From NCBI RefSeq assembly GCF_030272615.1, contig NC_081409.1, positions 244,337,924 through 244,401,923 on the forward strand: a stretch of 64,000 bases of DNA. Reading direction: 5' to 3'. Position numbers and translations under genes: made by a program. Under the pieces are notes generated by a model. The model ran no database searches and had not been told where the DNA came from. It saw nothing but the letters and a program-made list of their open reading frames with translations. This DNA comes from Cryptomeria japonica (lineage: Eukaryota; Streptophyta; Pinopsida; Cupressales; Cupressaceae). This document shows, one piece after another, positions 11,880 to 24,126 of the stretch (positions within the stretch are counted from its first letter, which is position 1; every line of letters begins with the position of its first letter).

Positions 11880-12270
11880 TCTTGTACTTTGATGGATCAT
11901 ACACATAGCTTGGATCAGGTGTTGGCATCCTGTTTGTCACTCCACAAGGAAACACCATCCCAAGATCTTACAGATTAATGTTCTCTTGCACAAACAACAT
12001 AGCTAAGTATGAGACCCTAGTCACAAGAATCAAAGTGGCAGTAGGATGGAAGATCATAGAGTTACAGGCCTTTGGAGACTCCCAATTAGTCATCAATCAG
12101 GTCAATGATGACTATCAAACAAAGGATGACAAGATGATGCCATATAAAAGGATGGTAGATGACTTTAAGAAATAATTTGTGGATATCAAATTTGAACATA
12201 TCCTCAAGCTAGATAACAAAGTTGTAGATGTCATGGCAACCATTGCCTCACTCCTACAAATACCATAAAA
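11880..12270 (+). pseudogene. X: second, archaeal-type RNase H
   Basis: Carries the landmarks of the additional RNase H of Tat elements: YFDGSYT (11889), with its catalytic aspartate; NNIAKYETL, where the glutamate lies; and FGDSQLVINQVN, with the third acidic residue. It follows RNase H and precedes integrase, the order found in Tat elements. It has a stop in place of a likely tryptophan or glutamine at 11908 and another at 12173. Confidence 0.82.
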
Positions 12271-12289
12271 ATAGAATCGTTATGATTTC

Positions 12290-13626
12290 CTGGTGGAGCA
12301 ATTTTTTTCCCCTACCTATGACAATCCTGAATCCCAAGTCATATGCCACCTAGTCAGTTTCGACTCACCACTCTATGGAAAGATCTATACCCACCTAAAA
12401 GTTACCATCCTTCCACCAGATCTATCTAGAAACCAGAAACACAAATTTATACGTCAAGCAACTTGTTCTAACCTAACTGCTAATACACTTTATAGACGAG
12501 GTCTTGATGGTACTCTCCTTCGGTGTCTTGATCGTAATGAATTTGAAACCACCTTGCAAGAACTTCATGAGGGTATTTGTGGAACACATTCAAGTGGTCC
12601 TACTCTAGCCAAGAAACTTCTAAGAATGGGGTATTATTGGGCGACCATGGAAAAGGAATCCTACCAATTTGCTAGAAAATGCCTAAAATGCCAAATCCAT
12701 GGCAATCTTATACATGCACCGGCATAGGAGCTGCAACCATTCACTACATCATGGCCTTTCTGTCAATGGGGACTTGACTCATGGGTAAGATTCATCCCTC
12801 ATCATCTAATGGACACAAATTCATAATCACGACCACTGAGTATTTTACAAAATAGATTGAAGTTGTTCCCTTGACTACTGTTACCGGCAAGCAAATATCA
12901 TCCTTCATCCTGAACTATCTCATTTGTAGGTATGGCATCCCCATCTCCATTATCACTAATAATGATAGACCCTTCAAAAATAAAGATGTGCAAGAACTTT
13001 TCAAAATTTTCCATATCCAACATCGCTTCTCCACACCTTATTATGCTCAGGAGAATGACCAAGCTGAGGCTTCAAACAAAACCCTTCTGAAAATCCTAAA
13101 GAAAACAGTGAGTGATGTTGGTCATGATTGGCATGTTCAGTTAAATCTTGCCTTATGGGAATACCACACTAGCATCCATACACATACAAGAGCCACACCA
13201 TATGCACTTGTATATGGATTAGAGGCCATTTTACCCATTGAGGCTGAAATACCATCACTCGGAGTATCACTGAAAGGACTCATTCCATATGAGGAATATA
13301 GGATCAACTGACTGCAAGAATTAGATTTGCTAAATGAACATGATCAACATGCTTTTGATCACATCACAGCATACCAGCAATGCATGTGTGGGAGCTACAA
13401 CCACAGAGTAAAACCAAGGGCATTTCAAATTGGTGACTTGATACTGAAGGAAAATCCCCACAATCAACAGGATCGAGAAAAGAAAGGCAAGTTTGAACCA
13501 AATTGGTTAGGTCCTTTCATCATCATATCAGCCTATGGATCAGGGGCATATCAATTATCTACATTAGAAGGGGACTTGTTTGATGAACCTATCAACAACA
13601 TCCATCTTAAGAATTTTTACACCTGA
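12290..13626 (+). pseudogene. X: integrase
   Basis: N-terminal zinc-binding part (LHEGICGTHSSG ... CLKCQIHG, 12293-12727), then the catalytic core. WGLDSW holds the first Asp; IITNNDRPF is where the second Asp of a usual TDN motif reads Asn; QAEASNK holds the Glu (core mainly 12871-13311). The C-terminal part (RAFQIGDLILKE, FEPNWLGPF, AYQLSTLEG, 13327-13626) ends in a natural stop. Several stops or shifts (12725, 12820-12850, 13309) and the changed second Asp make it inactive. No chromodomain follows, as usual for Tat. Confidence 0.87.
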
Positions 13627-15399
13627 CTCATCCAATGCATGGAAAAGCAGAAAAAGTCAAAAGGTGCAATAAAAGCAAGTAGTGAAAACCTAGCAATAGG
13701 TGCTATTGGTGATAGATCGGCTTTTCTATCTATCAATACATATATCATACCCTTTTGCATCCATTGCATCTAGACCCTCAACCAGCACAACTCTTTAACG
13801 CAGTTCAATCTTGGACACACTTAGCGTAGTCATTGTCCTTCTTTGACTATAACAATTTATCTATGTAATATCTCACCATGGATTGGTAATCAGTGTTTAT
13901 ATCCATATTGACAGTTGTGTCCAGGGCTAGGGGCAAAGTCCTAACCTCGTTGGGGGCAATTCACCTTTTGGGTTTAAACAAACAACAACCACATGAAAAC
14001 AGACATATCTCGCAAACAAAGATCATGAAACTTAATGATGAACATCAAAACATTCAAATCCAAATGCAATTTGGAACAATTGAAAACACATTTCAAACCA
14101 ATCATCAAACTCAACTTCCATATTGGTACAGAAGGAAACACGATGGATGATCTATTCTGAATCATGGTTTGATTACTTTAGCATGAGATTTGACTGTTTA
14201 TATCTTGATTTTTGGTTGTCATATCTCTGGAGAAACTCAAGGATATCTTGAACTAGAGAAGCAAGGAAGGAGTCTGATATTTTATTTATCTGCTATCTAT
14301 GAGTCGATCATTAGTACTGTGCACATTTTTCCCAAGACATGATAGGAAACATATCATTGAAGACATTTGCATATATTAAATGGTTAACTCTTATCCATTT
14401 TACGCAAATAACACTTAGGTCATCTTGGTTCAAATATATCTCGACGCTTGTGTCATTTTGCAATATCAAAATCCATGTAAGTTGTACTTAGGTCATCATG
14501 GTTCAATTATATCATAAATGTTTGTACTAACTTCCAACATTTCAAAAGCTTAGTGATGACAAAAAGAGCACAAACAATTGGCTAACAGAATGACAACATT
14601 GCATAATTAGATTGCATGACCACAATAGATTTCATGTCAATTACATTCATATGTAGTTACATTTATTTTATCATTATCATCATAATACCATTTCATTTAG
14701 TAGCATAAATACATCATTTTTCATTTAAAGAAACATATGATTATCATCATCATCCTCATCATTAAAATATAAAAATTACATTTCATTATTCATTGTATTT
14801 ATCAAGATTCATCATTTACATTTAGTTTGCATTTCAACAACATCACATAAGTGCATTTACCATGTAATCATCATTGCATCATGACACATAACACATCATC
14901 ATATAGGCATATATCACCTTCAAATCATATAGATCACATCATCATAAAATCACTTATCAAATAGAAAGCACATGCCACATTAACACCATCTGCATCCATA
15001 ACCATAGAATCATTTAGACATGCACATAAAACATCTGAAATCATTTATAAAATCATCATCTTCATGTATCAGCATATACATCAGATTGTGCATCATCATA
15101 CATATATCAAAAAGACCTTGTAAGATCACCATCAAATCAGTCACAACATCATATGCATTCATGAACATGAATCATCACATATAGCTATATGTAAGCATAT
15201 AAATAAAAAATCATGACATCCATAAGCATCATCATCTAAAACACATCATCATGTATAAGCATTACATGTGGAACCAAGGAAAATTGCTATCCCATATCAT
15301 ATAAATCTCAAATCAAGGTCAAATATACAAATGATATCGTATCTGTATATAAGATACACCAGAAAAATGACCCATATCACAAATGGTACAATCGGGCAT
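13627..15399. other. X: non-coding spacer with CAT/ATC-rich tract
   Basis: No coding signal on either strand. 13910-13970 has the GGGGGCAATTC-like sequence often found after pol in Tat elements. 14640-15280 is strongly enriched in CATCAT/ATCATC repeats without a fixed period. Confidence 0.6.
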
Positions 15400-17250
15400 G
15401 ACTGCCTCTGGATGTTGATGATCTCGCAACACCTGTATCACCACTAGATGTCCTTGTCCCAAGATATTTTCCAAGTGGGTCTCGCCATAATGGCCCTATC
15501 ACACCCCTATCTCGGTGCTAGTATGACTCTATCCTGATCTAGTAGCTGCCACAACTATGTACCTTGGTGCTCTATGCTCTCAAGGGATCAGATCCTCATA
15601 TAACTGCCTATAGTACTTGACCTCTTTGGCTGAGTACTGGATTTCTCTCAAGGTTTCTCTAAGTGGGGCTCCTACTGCTACTATGTCTAAACTATTTTCC
15701 AAGGCCTTCACTCGTCCCTTCCGCTCTAATGCAGTATCCCTCTCTGTCTGCAACTGGGTAATCTGTCTTTGTTGTGCTACAATTTATCTCTGCTCCTATG
15801 CCTGTAACCACTGCACATAGACCTATAATGCCCTAATCTATGCATCATGTTGATGCAAGGGCACCCGAATATAACTAGGAGCCTTAGAAGAGGCACTTGT
15901 TGCCCCTGTCCATGTAACTGGTGGAGGGAGGATCCCTGATCTCCTCCTCTGTACTGTTCTCCCTATATCCCGACTAACCCTCGCAACAACTACACCACCA
16001 CCACCACCACCACCACCACCCTCATCATCATCCCTGCGTCTCTACCCTCCATGACCCTATGGTATGTCCTCATCCTCATCATCAAAAGTTGGCACTGGCT
16101 CAGGTGGATCAGACAATCGTGGCACTGCGTGCGATATCCAAAACTATGAATACTCAGTTGTCATACCAACATCAATAACCCCAGTGGCATAATTCCAAGT
16201 TAGTACACCTAGGCTCAGATACTCTGTCACAACTGAATCACTCAAGATGGTAGGACCCCACTCTGGCACATCCTGCTGGTGACAGGTGTATAAACAATCT
16301 TCCTATGGTATACCCTATTGTCGACCATACTGTCGATATTTCTAGCCGTGTAAAAACCTCTCAATAATGAAAGGCGTTCAACCAATCAAATATCATGATG
16401 CAAAAGTATAGGGCATCTCTCATGCGTCCTCAGGCCAAGCCTCACAATCCAGATACGGCCTCTAGATGACTGTATCCAAATCATCTAACACATAGCGCCA
16501 ATACTCTAGTTTGCCCAGGTTACATTGAACAACAACACTCGTGTACCCATATGAATAAGGGTGGTCGACTAGTCTCTCTCTATCTGCTAGCGACTAAGTA
16601 ACCGCTATATGTTCCCAGGCCCACACCTGTAGCAATGTCACCCTTACTGATAAACTCATTTACTCTAGATACACCACCCAATGGAGTTCTCTATACAGAT
16701 GAGCTAGCATGCTAGACCCCCAAGCGAATCTCCTGCCCTTCGTCATCATGTCCTCTAGAACTAACCCCTATCCCACTGCTAGTCCCTTCGACCTACGGTT
16801 GGGATATAAGACTCGTGATCCAATGAAACCTATAAGGATAGAAGAAAATAGTGCATAACTATCAGCTATCTCTTGCCAAGTGATCTCGTACCCAATTATG
16901 TGCTCATCCTGGAACACTCATCGTAGAGCCTCAGTGCCACCCTCCTCAGTATTCTCATATAGTAGCAAATATCCAACAATAGGGATCCGTAGAATCCTGT
17001 ACACATCCTCAGGAATCACCATCATCTCCCTCATCGCTAGATGGAAGGTTTTGATGTTGCTATGCCACCACTCTGCCAACACTATCAATAAACCTTAGTT
17101 AATCATATACCGGAGCATGTCAAGAAGAGAGGATAATTCACACCTCTCAATGATATCTCTATCATTCTCTGAAAACTGAGGGATCAGTCTCCATGTCTTT
17201 GGGAATCACTCCTGATACTGAAGGACACCTAACCTCTCCTACATATTGAA
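15400..17250 (-). pseudogene. X: antisense ORF resembling the plant mobile domain
   Basis: One minus-strand frame can be followed for about 1.8 kb through scattered stops. From the N-terminus it reads a run of hydrophobic helices, then LAEWWHSNIKTFHLAMREM and PEDVYRILRIPIVG (about 16980-17090), which match the layout of plant mobile domain (PMD) proteins. Further on come RYVLDDLD, a following RPYLDCEAW and FIIERFLHG. It ends in an acidic Gly-rich linker, where (CCA)n at 15991-16020 encodes poly-Gly, and a predicted coiled coil (ERKGRVKALEN, about 15680-15720). Most stops are TAG or TGA where Gln, Trp or Arg is expected. PMD-like ORFs are known in plant transposable elements; the function here is unknown. 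The match is from memory of the family, not a search. Confidence 0.6.
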
Positions 17251-17289
17251 ACCATATCAAGTAACATCATATCAGCCATCAATAATAAA

Positions 17290-17948
17290 TCAAATATAAT
17301 CTATTGATTTTATCTAATCAATCAATAACATATCCAATATCTCAATCACATCAAACCAATAAAACAACACAATATCAGAATCCAACAATCAAATCTCACT
17401 CCAATACCATATCAAAATCAAAAAGCACCATATCAAGATATAATAGACCCATATCCAAAATTGATCAAAAATCAATCATTGATCAAATCAAATCTATCAA
17501 TCAAGATCATCTCAATCACATAAAAGAAATCAAAGCACACGATATCAAAATCAAACAATTACTCCTCAAGATTAGAACCATAATGAAAAAGAAACCTATA
17601 TCCGAACCATATCAAGCTCAAATCCATATCAAGATCAAAGAGAACGTATCAAAACCCATCTCGAAAATCAAACTATCAAGCAATCCAAATCAAAGATCCA
17701 TATCGTGACCCATATTGAGCCCCATATCAAGCAATTGGATCAATCAGACCCATATCAACACCAATCAAATCAACTTAATCATATCAAAGATAAAAACTCA
17801 ACCAAACAATGCAAATTTTTCATCTTACAATTTGGACGCATTAAAACACACCTTAAATGCGCTTGACTGCCCCCTATGCACCAATGTTTTCAAAAAATGT
17901 GCTAAAGTTCACGAAACATGCACTAAATTCAACCTATGTGCACTAATC
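17290..17948. repeat. X: low-complexity tract and start of a GCACTAA repeat field
   Basis: 17290-17780 is rich in ATCAAT/TATCAA; the 134-codon frame there is low-complexity and not a convincing gene. From about 17830 short degenerate units with TGCACTAA, TGTGCTAA or TGCGCT cores recur. The field is cut by element Y at 17949 and continues at 30926. Confidence 0.6.
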
Positions 17949-18748
17949 TATTAGGATTCCCACATATACTAAGAGGGGGGGGGTGAATCAGTATATGACT
18001 GGTTAAAAGATTTTCTTAACTTAAAACATGTAAAGCATATCAATACTATACACCGGTAAACAAGAAATAATGCAATAAACAGATATAACAACAACCACAT
18101 GAAAAACACACCACAACGCAGTAGTTTAATGAGGAAACCCAGTGTGGGAAAAACCTCGGTGGGATTTGTGACCCACAATATTCACTTACTGGCCAGTAAG
18201 AGAATATTACTGCTACAAGAGGGGCCTGTACATGCAGGAAGGCCAAGTGCCTAGAGCTCACTGCTCAATTACAAAATGAGAAGTCTCACTAACTTACAAA
18301 ATGGATTATATAAATCCAATGTCTTGTATTGCTTCAAAATAGCATCTACTATGCCAGATCCAATACCGGTTTATAGCTTTGCTTCATACATAAACCCTTA
18401 ACCTATAATTCATATAATAGGTCTACCTTATTTCGCCTATATATTTCCTTCCATCTATTACAAAATGTTCTACAATGATCTCTTATATATATAAGTCATT
18501 TTACAACTTGCCAAGTCGGCTTACAATGATTTTACAATAATTAACAAAATATATTACAAACAAAATTCCTGTCGGCTTCTGTGCTGGTATGCTTCCTTTT
18601 ACTGTCGGTGGTCTCTGTGCCAGTGTAGAGTCTGTCTTTGTCGGTGCCGATAAATTGTCTTTCTGGTGTCATAGGATTGTAAGGTTGCCATCAATGACAA
18701 AACCTTCAATCACCTACAATATCTCATTGGAGTGTGCATTTGCCAACA
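17949..18748 (-). repeat. 3' LTR of Y
   Basis: Matches 30126-30925 base for base apart from scattered changes. The plus-strand left end is TATTAGG where the other copy has TGTTAAG, so the terminal TG has decayed. The right end is GCCAACA. Confidence 0.92.
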
Positions 18749-18930
18749 ATCTCCCCCTTTGGCATTGATGGCAACACTCATGAGAAAAATCCAAAAATTA
18801 TTATCCAAAAGAGTCTACCAGAATTGTCTTACCAAAAATTTGTGTACCAAAAGAATATGTGCTCCCCCTGAGTTGATGAGTCATTTGCTGGTTATTTTTC
18901 TCATTCCACTACTCCCCCTTTGGCATCAAT
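18749..18930 (-). other. Polypurine tract array of Y
   Basis: Primer tract just inside the 3' LTR (18749-18763), with extra copies at about 18862-18869 and 18912-18922, the last in the same CAATGCCAAAGGGGGAG context. Same layout as in A, K and M. Confidence 0.68.
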
Positions 18931-18984
18931 GACAAAGGTTGTCAAAGTGTCAATTGAGTGTGGTTTCCTGTTTCATCCTTGTAA

Positions 18985-19307
18985 CAAGTTGGTTACAATC
19001 TAAAAAAGATCTGCCAAAACCAGATTTAGGCTCTCAATGAACTTTTTGCTATCTTTTATTGTGGCCTCAGTCCTCTGAACTATACGGTGAGGTGTTGCAT
19101 TTGCTCTGCCGGTGTTTTCTATCCTTGAATCAAAGCATCAGATATTTCTTTTCTTAAGGAGGCGAGGTAATCCAATTTTGGACTAAGTCTCCATTGTAGA
19201 TCTAGCCTTTCCTTTTATTCTTTCCTTCTCTCTTTCCAACTTTAGTAGTTCTTCCTCAAAACTTGTTATTTTCTGCTCAAAAACTGATAATGAATCAAAT
19301 GAATTAA
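18985..19307 (-). pseudogene. Y ORF2, C-terminal part
   Basis: The minus-strand frame from the Z junction reads a strongly charged, coiled-coil-like stretch (FEQKITSFEEELLKLERE) and ends at a stop near 18999 after two internal stops. It should be the continuation of the ORF at 27262-28720, separated by insertion of Z. No known domain recognised. Confidence 0.5.
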
Positions 19308-20900
19308 TGATGGGATGGGATTTGGGATAGACTAGCCTAGTCTATGCTCTTGGATCCTTTCCTTGGATCACCAGGTGTTCTAAGCACACCCTAGGGTCTC
19401 TAGGACTTCCCCTGCTTGAGGAATCCCTTGACCTTGCCCAATCCACCCACCAACAAGTTGAAAAACTACTCCTAAGGTCTCACCTACTCATGAGATTCAA
19501 GAAACCCTTACTTATGCCAATAAGGGTTAGGCTTGTTCCACACCTTCCTAGGTCTTAGCAAGGTTATATCAGGTCTAACTCATGGTTTTTCCACCCATTC
19601 ATGTGCTCCCAAGAGGTTTCAAGCTTCCAACCCCTTACCGATTTCACTATTTTGTGTTTTGCCTACAAAATAGGGCTACAAGGATTATGACCAATTAGGC
19701 CTCCTACCCGGTCCTTCAGGGATCCCTCTCACAAATGATGCACTTGTTTGTGAAACTTCCCAAAAGACCTGCTATTCATTTGGCAAGGACTCAAGGATTT
19801 TCTAGGTTTTAGGCCTCCAAGTGTCTGTACACTGCCCTAGGTGGATTTTAAGGTTTTTAAGGGTTTTTAGGAGGGTTTTTAGGCTTGCCAGGGTCACAGT
19901 GTAGGTTTAGTGCTCTTGCCACCTTGTCTATATTGGTGGAAGCTCCTCCTTCACACCAATGATACTCCACTCACCCCTCTACAACTCCTCCAAAGGGTGT
20001 CTCCTCCTCTGACCTTCCTTGCTCTCCAAGACCTCTGCAACTTAACCCTTCCTAGTTGGGCACTGTCCAATCTCGCCTAGGAATGGGTCTTTAGATGGCC
20101 TCCTTGAATTTTCAAGGGCCCTTCTTGAATTGAACTATAGTGTAGGGTCTATACTCGCACTCCCCATGGTTTCATGGTGATTCCACGATGGGGAATGGAG
20201 TTATGAACCCATTTATTCAAACCAGTCCAAAACTAGACAATGAGAAGCAATTTACAAAAGATTTACAAACACACCACACTTGCCAAACAAAAACCTAATC
20301 TATATGCTCAAAATGAAATTATTTACACCATAGAAGACACTCCAAATAGTTCTGTTCACAAATCAATCCATTAAAGGTCTTTCTTTACTCCATCTGTGTC
20401 GACTGGCAACAGAATTACAGTCACAGTCAAGTCACCTTGCTTGGGCCATACAATATCTGACATCCAACCCATAAACTTAGGGTTTGAAATTACTTATAGC
20501 ACCTTTTCCTCAGTCTATGTGCCCATATTAGGGTTGTCCATGCTACATTAAATATTTTGACCTCATGGTGGAAAACTTGCTTGACAACTTTTAAAAGTTG
20601 TCATGCAACTTTTGAGCAACTTTATCAATGTTGCTTTTCTTGACTCCTAGACCCATATTGGGAAAACCTAAGGACACCAACATGCTAAGAAGGACCCCTA
20701 AACACCTCAAAGGCACACATACCCTCTATTTCCAAAAAAAAAAACTCAACTTTTGACTCATGACCCTAGGACCTCAACTAGGACCCTAACTAGGACCAAT
20801 GAGCACATGGCTCTTATTCTATATACAATGGCTTCATTGAGAAGAAAAAACAAAAGCAAAAACAAATGGTGGGAGCCCTTTGAAGGGTGCTCCTATACCA
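19308..20900 (-). repeat. 3' LTR of Z
   Basis: Plus strand TGATGGGATGGG... to ...CTCCTATACCA. It is bordered inside by CTCCCCCTCTGC, the polypurine tract (20903-20914 on the minus strand, GCAGAGGGGGAG). Confidence 0.88.
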
Positions 20901-20924
20901 TACTCCCCCTCTGCAACAAACTAA

Positions 20925-21730
20925 GAAATTAGGGGAGTGAGAAGAGTCAGATCAATGCCAAGCTTCTTGAACTTGCTCTCCTCCACCCAAGTAGCTTCAG
21001 ATACGGGTTGGCCTACCCATTTCACTAAGTGCTCCATGTAGACCTGGTGTCTAGTAGACTTCTTCACCCTTGACTCCAAGATCTATTTTGCTATAGGCTA
21101 CTTCACTTGAGGTAAGCTATTAACATCCAAGTCTTGTAGTGCCTTGGCTTGGTTCTTAGTCTGCCCTTATATCTCACCCTTGTACATGATCAGATCAACA
21201 ACATTGAAGATTGGTGAAATGGCTAAGTCTGAAGGAAGTTCAACCTTATAGGCATTCTCACCATATTTTGCCAGAATTCTACAAGGTCCTACCCTCTTCA
21301 TTTGTAGTTTGGTAGGCTTACCACTTTGCATCCTAGCTTTGCTCAAATGGACCATCACATAGTCACCCACCTTGAACTGAACCTCTCTCCTTTTCTCATC
21401 CATTTTGGCCTTCAGTTTTTGAGTGGATTCAAGGATGGCTTTCTTGAGTTTCTCTTGAACTTCCTTGATGGTTTGAGTGAAGTCCTCTGCTTGCCCACTC
21501 TGCATCTCCATGGAACCAAGTTCCCTGAGTTCACACACTCCTCTTAGATGTCTGCCATAGACAACCTCAAAAGGACTTCTTCCAGTGGTCCTATTTACAC
21601 TATCATTATATGCATACTTTGCTTGAGGAATGATTAGGTCCCATGTCTATCCATACTCCTTAGTTAAACACCTCAACAAATTGCCTAACACCCTATTGAT
21701 GACTTCAGTTTGACCATCAGTTTATGGATG
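20925..21730 (-). pseudogene. Z: integrase C-terminus and chromodomain
   Basis: 21167-21538 reads the integrase C-terminal module (FKVGDYVMVHLSK, LQMKRVGPCRILAKYGENAYKVELP, ISPIFNVVDL). After a few stops the chromodomain core (MEHLVKWVGQPVSEATWVE, about 20975-21035) follows and ends with KLGIDLTLLTPLIS and a stop just before the polypurine tract. Chromodomains of this class bind modified histone H3 and guide insertion to heterochromatin. Confidence 0.87.
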
Positions 21731-24080
21731 GTAAGCTGAGCTAAATGAGAGATTAGTTCCAAGTCTCCTCCATAATGTTTGCCAAAAATGGCCCATGAAC
21801 TTGTTGTCCCTGTCTGAAACAATGCTTAAAGGGAGTCCATGAATCCTAACAATCTTGTTAAAGAAGAGATGTGCAACATAGCTATCATCATGTGTAGTCC
21901 TACATGGAATGTAATGGCTCATCTTGGAAAATCTATCTACTACCACATAGATGCTATCAATACCTGTCTTTGTCTTGGGAAGTCCTACTAGAAAGTCCAT
22001 GCTTATACATTCCCAAGGCCTATTAGGGACTGGTAATGGTTGATAGAGACCAGCATTACTTGATCCTCCTTTTGCTCTTTGACACACACCACATTGCTCC
22101 ACATACCTCTTCACATCTCTTGGCAACTTGGGCCAATAGTAGTACCTCTGTACTAAGTCCAAGGTTTTGTTGACTCCAAAGTGCCGACTTAAACTGCCAT
22201 TGTGTTTCTCTCGGATGAGGTTTTCCCTCATGGATCCTCTTGGCACACACAGCTGATTACCTTTGAACAAGAGACCATTTTGGAGAGTGTAATCTGCATA
22301 CTCACCTTGGAAATGGTTCTCAAACTCCTTGCAAACCTTGTAAGTTGATGAGAAGTCTTCATCTCCTTCATAGAGGTCCTTGAAACCTTCTATTCCTATG
22401 CTCTGCAACTGTAGTTCTTGAACCGTCAAAAACTTCCTGCTTAAAGCATCTACCACCTTGTTGAGTTGCCCCTTTTTATGCTTGATGGTGAAGGTGAAGG
22501 ATTGGAGGTATTCCATCCATTTCAAATGCCTATTGCTAAGCTTCTCTTGAGTGTTAATGTAACTCAATGCCTGGTTGTCTGTGAACACCACAAATTCCTT
22601 TGGAAGTAGGTAATGCCTCCATTTCTTTAGAGACTGCACTAATGCATACAACTCTAGGTCATAGGTTGAGTACTTCTTCTTTGCTTCATTGAGCTTCTCA
22701 CTAAAAAATGCCACAGGTCTTCCCTCTTGACTCAATACACCCCCTACTGCAATTCCACTTGCATCACACTCCAATTTGAATAGCTTATCAAAAGTAGGTA
22801 GGAGAAGGATAGGTTTTGTGGCTACTTCTTGCTTCAATAATTGAAATGCTTTGTCAGCCTGCTCAGTCCATTTAAACTTAGTTTTAAGGCCTCCTTTTAT
22901 GGTGTCAAGGACTGGTGCACATATGCCACTAAAGTTCCTCACAAACTTTCTATAGAATTGGGCTAAACCATGGAAACTCCTGACTTTAGTCTCTGTTCTA
23001 GGTGCAGGCCAATTCAAGATTGCCTCCACTTTGCTTGGATCCATCTTCAAGGTTCCCTTAGACACCACAATCCTAAGTAGACCAGCTCTTACTTCAAGAA
23101 GTCACACTTCTCTAGGTTGATGGATAACTTCTCCTCATGTAACCTCTCTAAGACTAACCTCAAATGCTCAAGGTGCTCCTCTTTGGTTCTGCTATAGATG
23201 AAAATGTCATCTAGGTACACCACCACAAACCTGCTTGTGAAATCCTTTAACACCTCATTCATCAACCTCATGAAGGTGCTTGGGGAATTGGTGAGTCCAA
23301 ATGGCATCACAAGCCATTCATACAATCCTTCTGTGGTCTTGAAAGCAGTCTTCCACTCATCTCCCTCCTTGATTCTAATCTAGTGATAACCACTTTTAAG
23401 GTCCAATTTAGTGAAATACATAGCACCTCCTAAACAGTCCATCAATTCCTCTTTTCTAGGAATAGGAAACCTATACCTTATGGTGATCCTATTGATTGCC
23501 CTTGAGTCAGTGCAAAGTCTCCACTTGCCTCCCTTCTTTGATGCTAGCACTACCGGGACTGCACATGGGCTGATGCTCTTCTTAATCAGTCCTTGTTCCA
23601 ATAACTCTTGCACTTGCCTTGCTACCTCCTTGTTTTGGTCAGGTGTGAGCTTATATGCAACTTTGTTAGGTAGGGATGCTCTAGGAACAAAGTCTATTTG
23701 ATGGCTTATAGACCTTCTTGGTGGGAGTGTTGCAGGTGCTCCATCACTCACTATGTCCTTATACTCTTGCAACATGTGTTTCACCTCCTTGGGTACTTCT
23801 TCTTGCAACTTGTCTTCTTCCTCCTTTGGCTTCACAAAGATGGCACACTTCACTATCTCCTCCTCATGTAGCAAGTGTAATAACTCTTTACCAGTAGCCA
23901 ATAAGACACTAGGTGTTCTTGAAGTCCCCTCTTCATTCTCTGTCAAAGACTGAATCTTGAAGGTCTTGCTATCTTTCTTAAAGGAAATGGAGTTCTTCTC
24001 TCCATCATAGATCACCTTCCTATCAAATTTCTAGGGTCTACCTAGCAATAGGTGACAGGAATCCATGGGTAACACATCAC
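21722..24080 (-). pseudogene. Z: reverse transcriptase, RNase H, integrase core
   Basis: RT: 23380-24015 (PCAVPVVLASKKGGKWRLC, FTKLDLKSGYH) and 23089-23325 ([16 protein letters not shown], active site YLDDIFIYS). RNase H: 21722-23068 N-terminal half (LECDASGIAVGGVLSQ, YDLELYALV, FTDNQALSYI). Integrase: zinc finger HFGVNKTLDLVQRYYYWP ... CGVCQRAKG, catalytic Asp in SMDFLVGLP and VSDRDNKF, and Glu just past the TAA at 21722 in a TDGQTE context. Few breaks: a stop at the RT/GYH junction, a shift near 23070 and TAA for Gln at 21722. The order is the standard Ty3 one. It is one of the least decayed pol genes here. Confidence 0.93.
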
Positions 24081-24126
24081 AAAGGATCTTATCCTTGTAT
24101 CCTCTAATAGAAAACTCTACCCAAGT

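Noticed and set aside
17304-17708. 134-codon plus-strand ORF rich in Ile, Lys, Ser, Gln
   Set aside because: Low-complexity ATCAA repeats lacking stops by chance; no domain.
17830-17948. Possible CRISPR-like repeats
   Set aside because: Units are degenerate, unevenly spaced and inside a plant retrotransposon; no conserved repeat/spacer structure.
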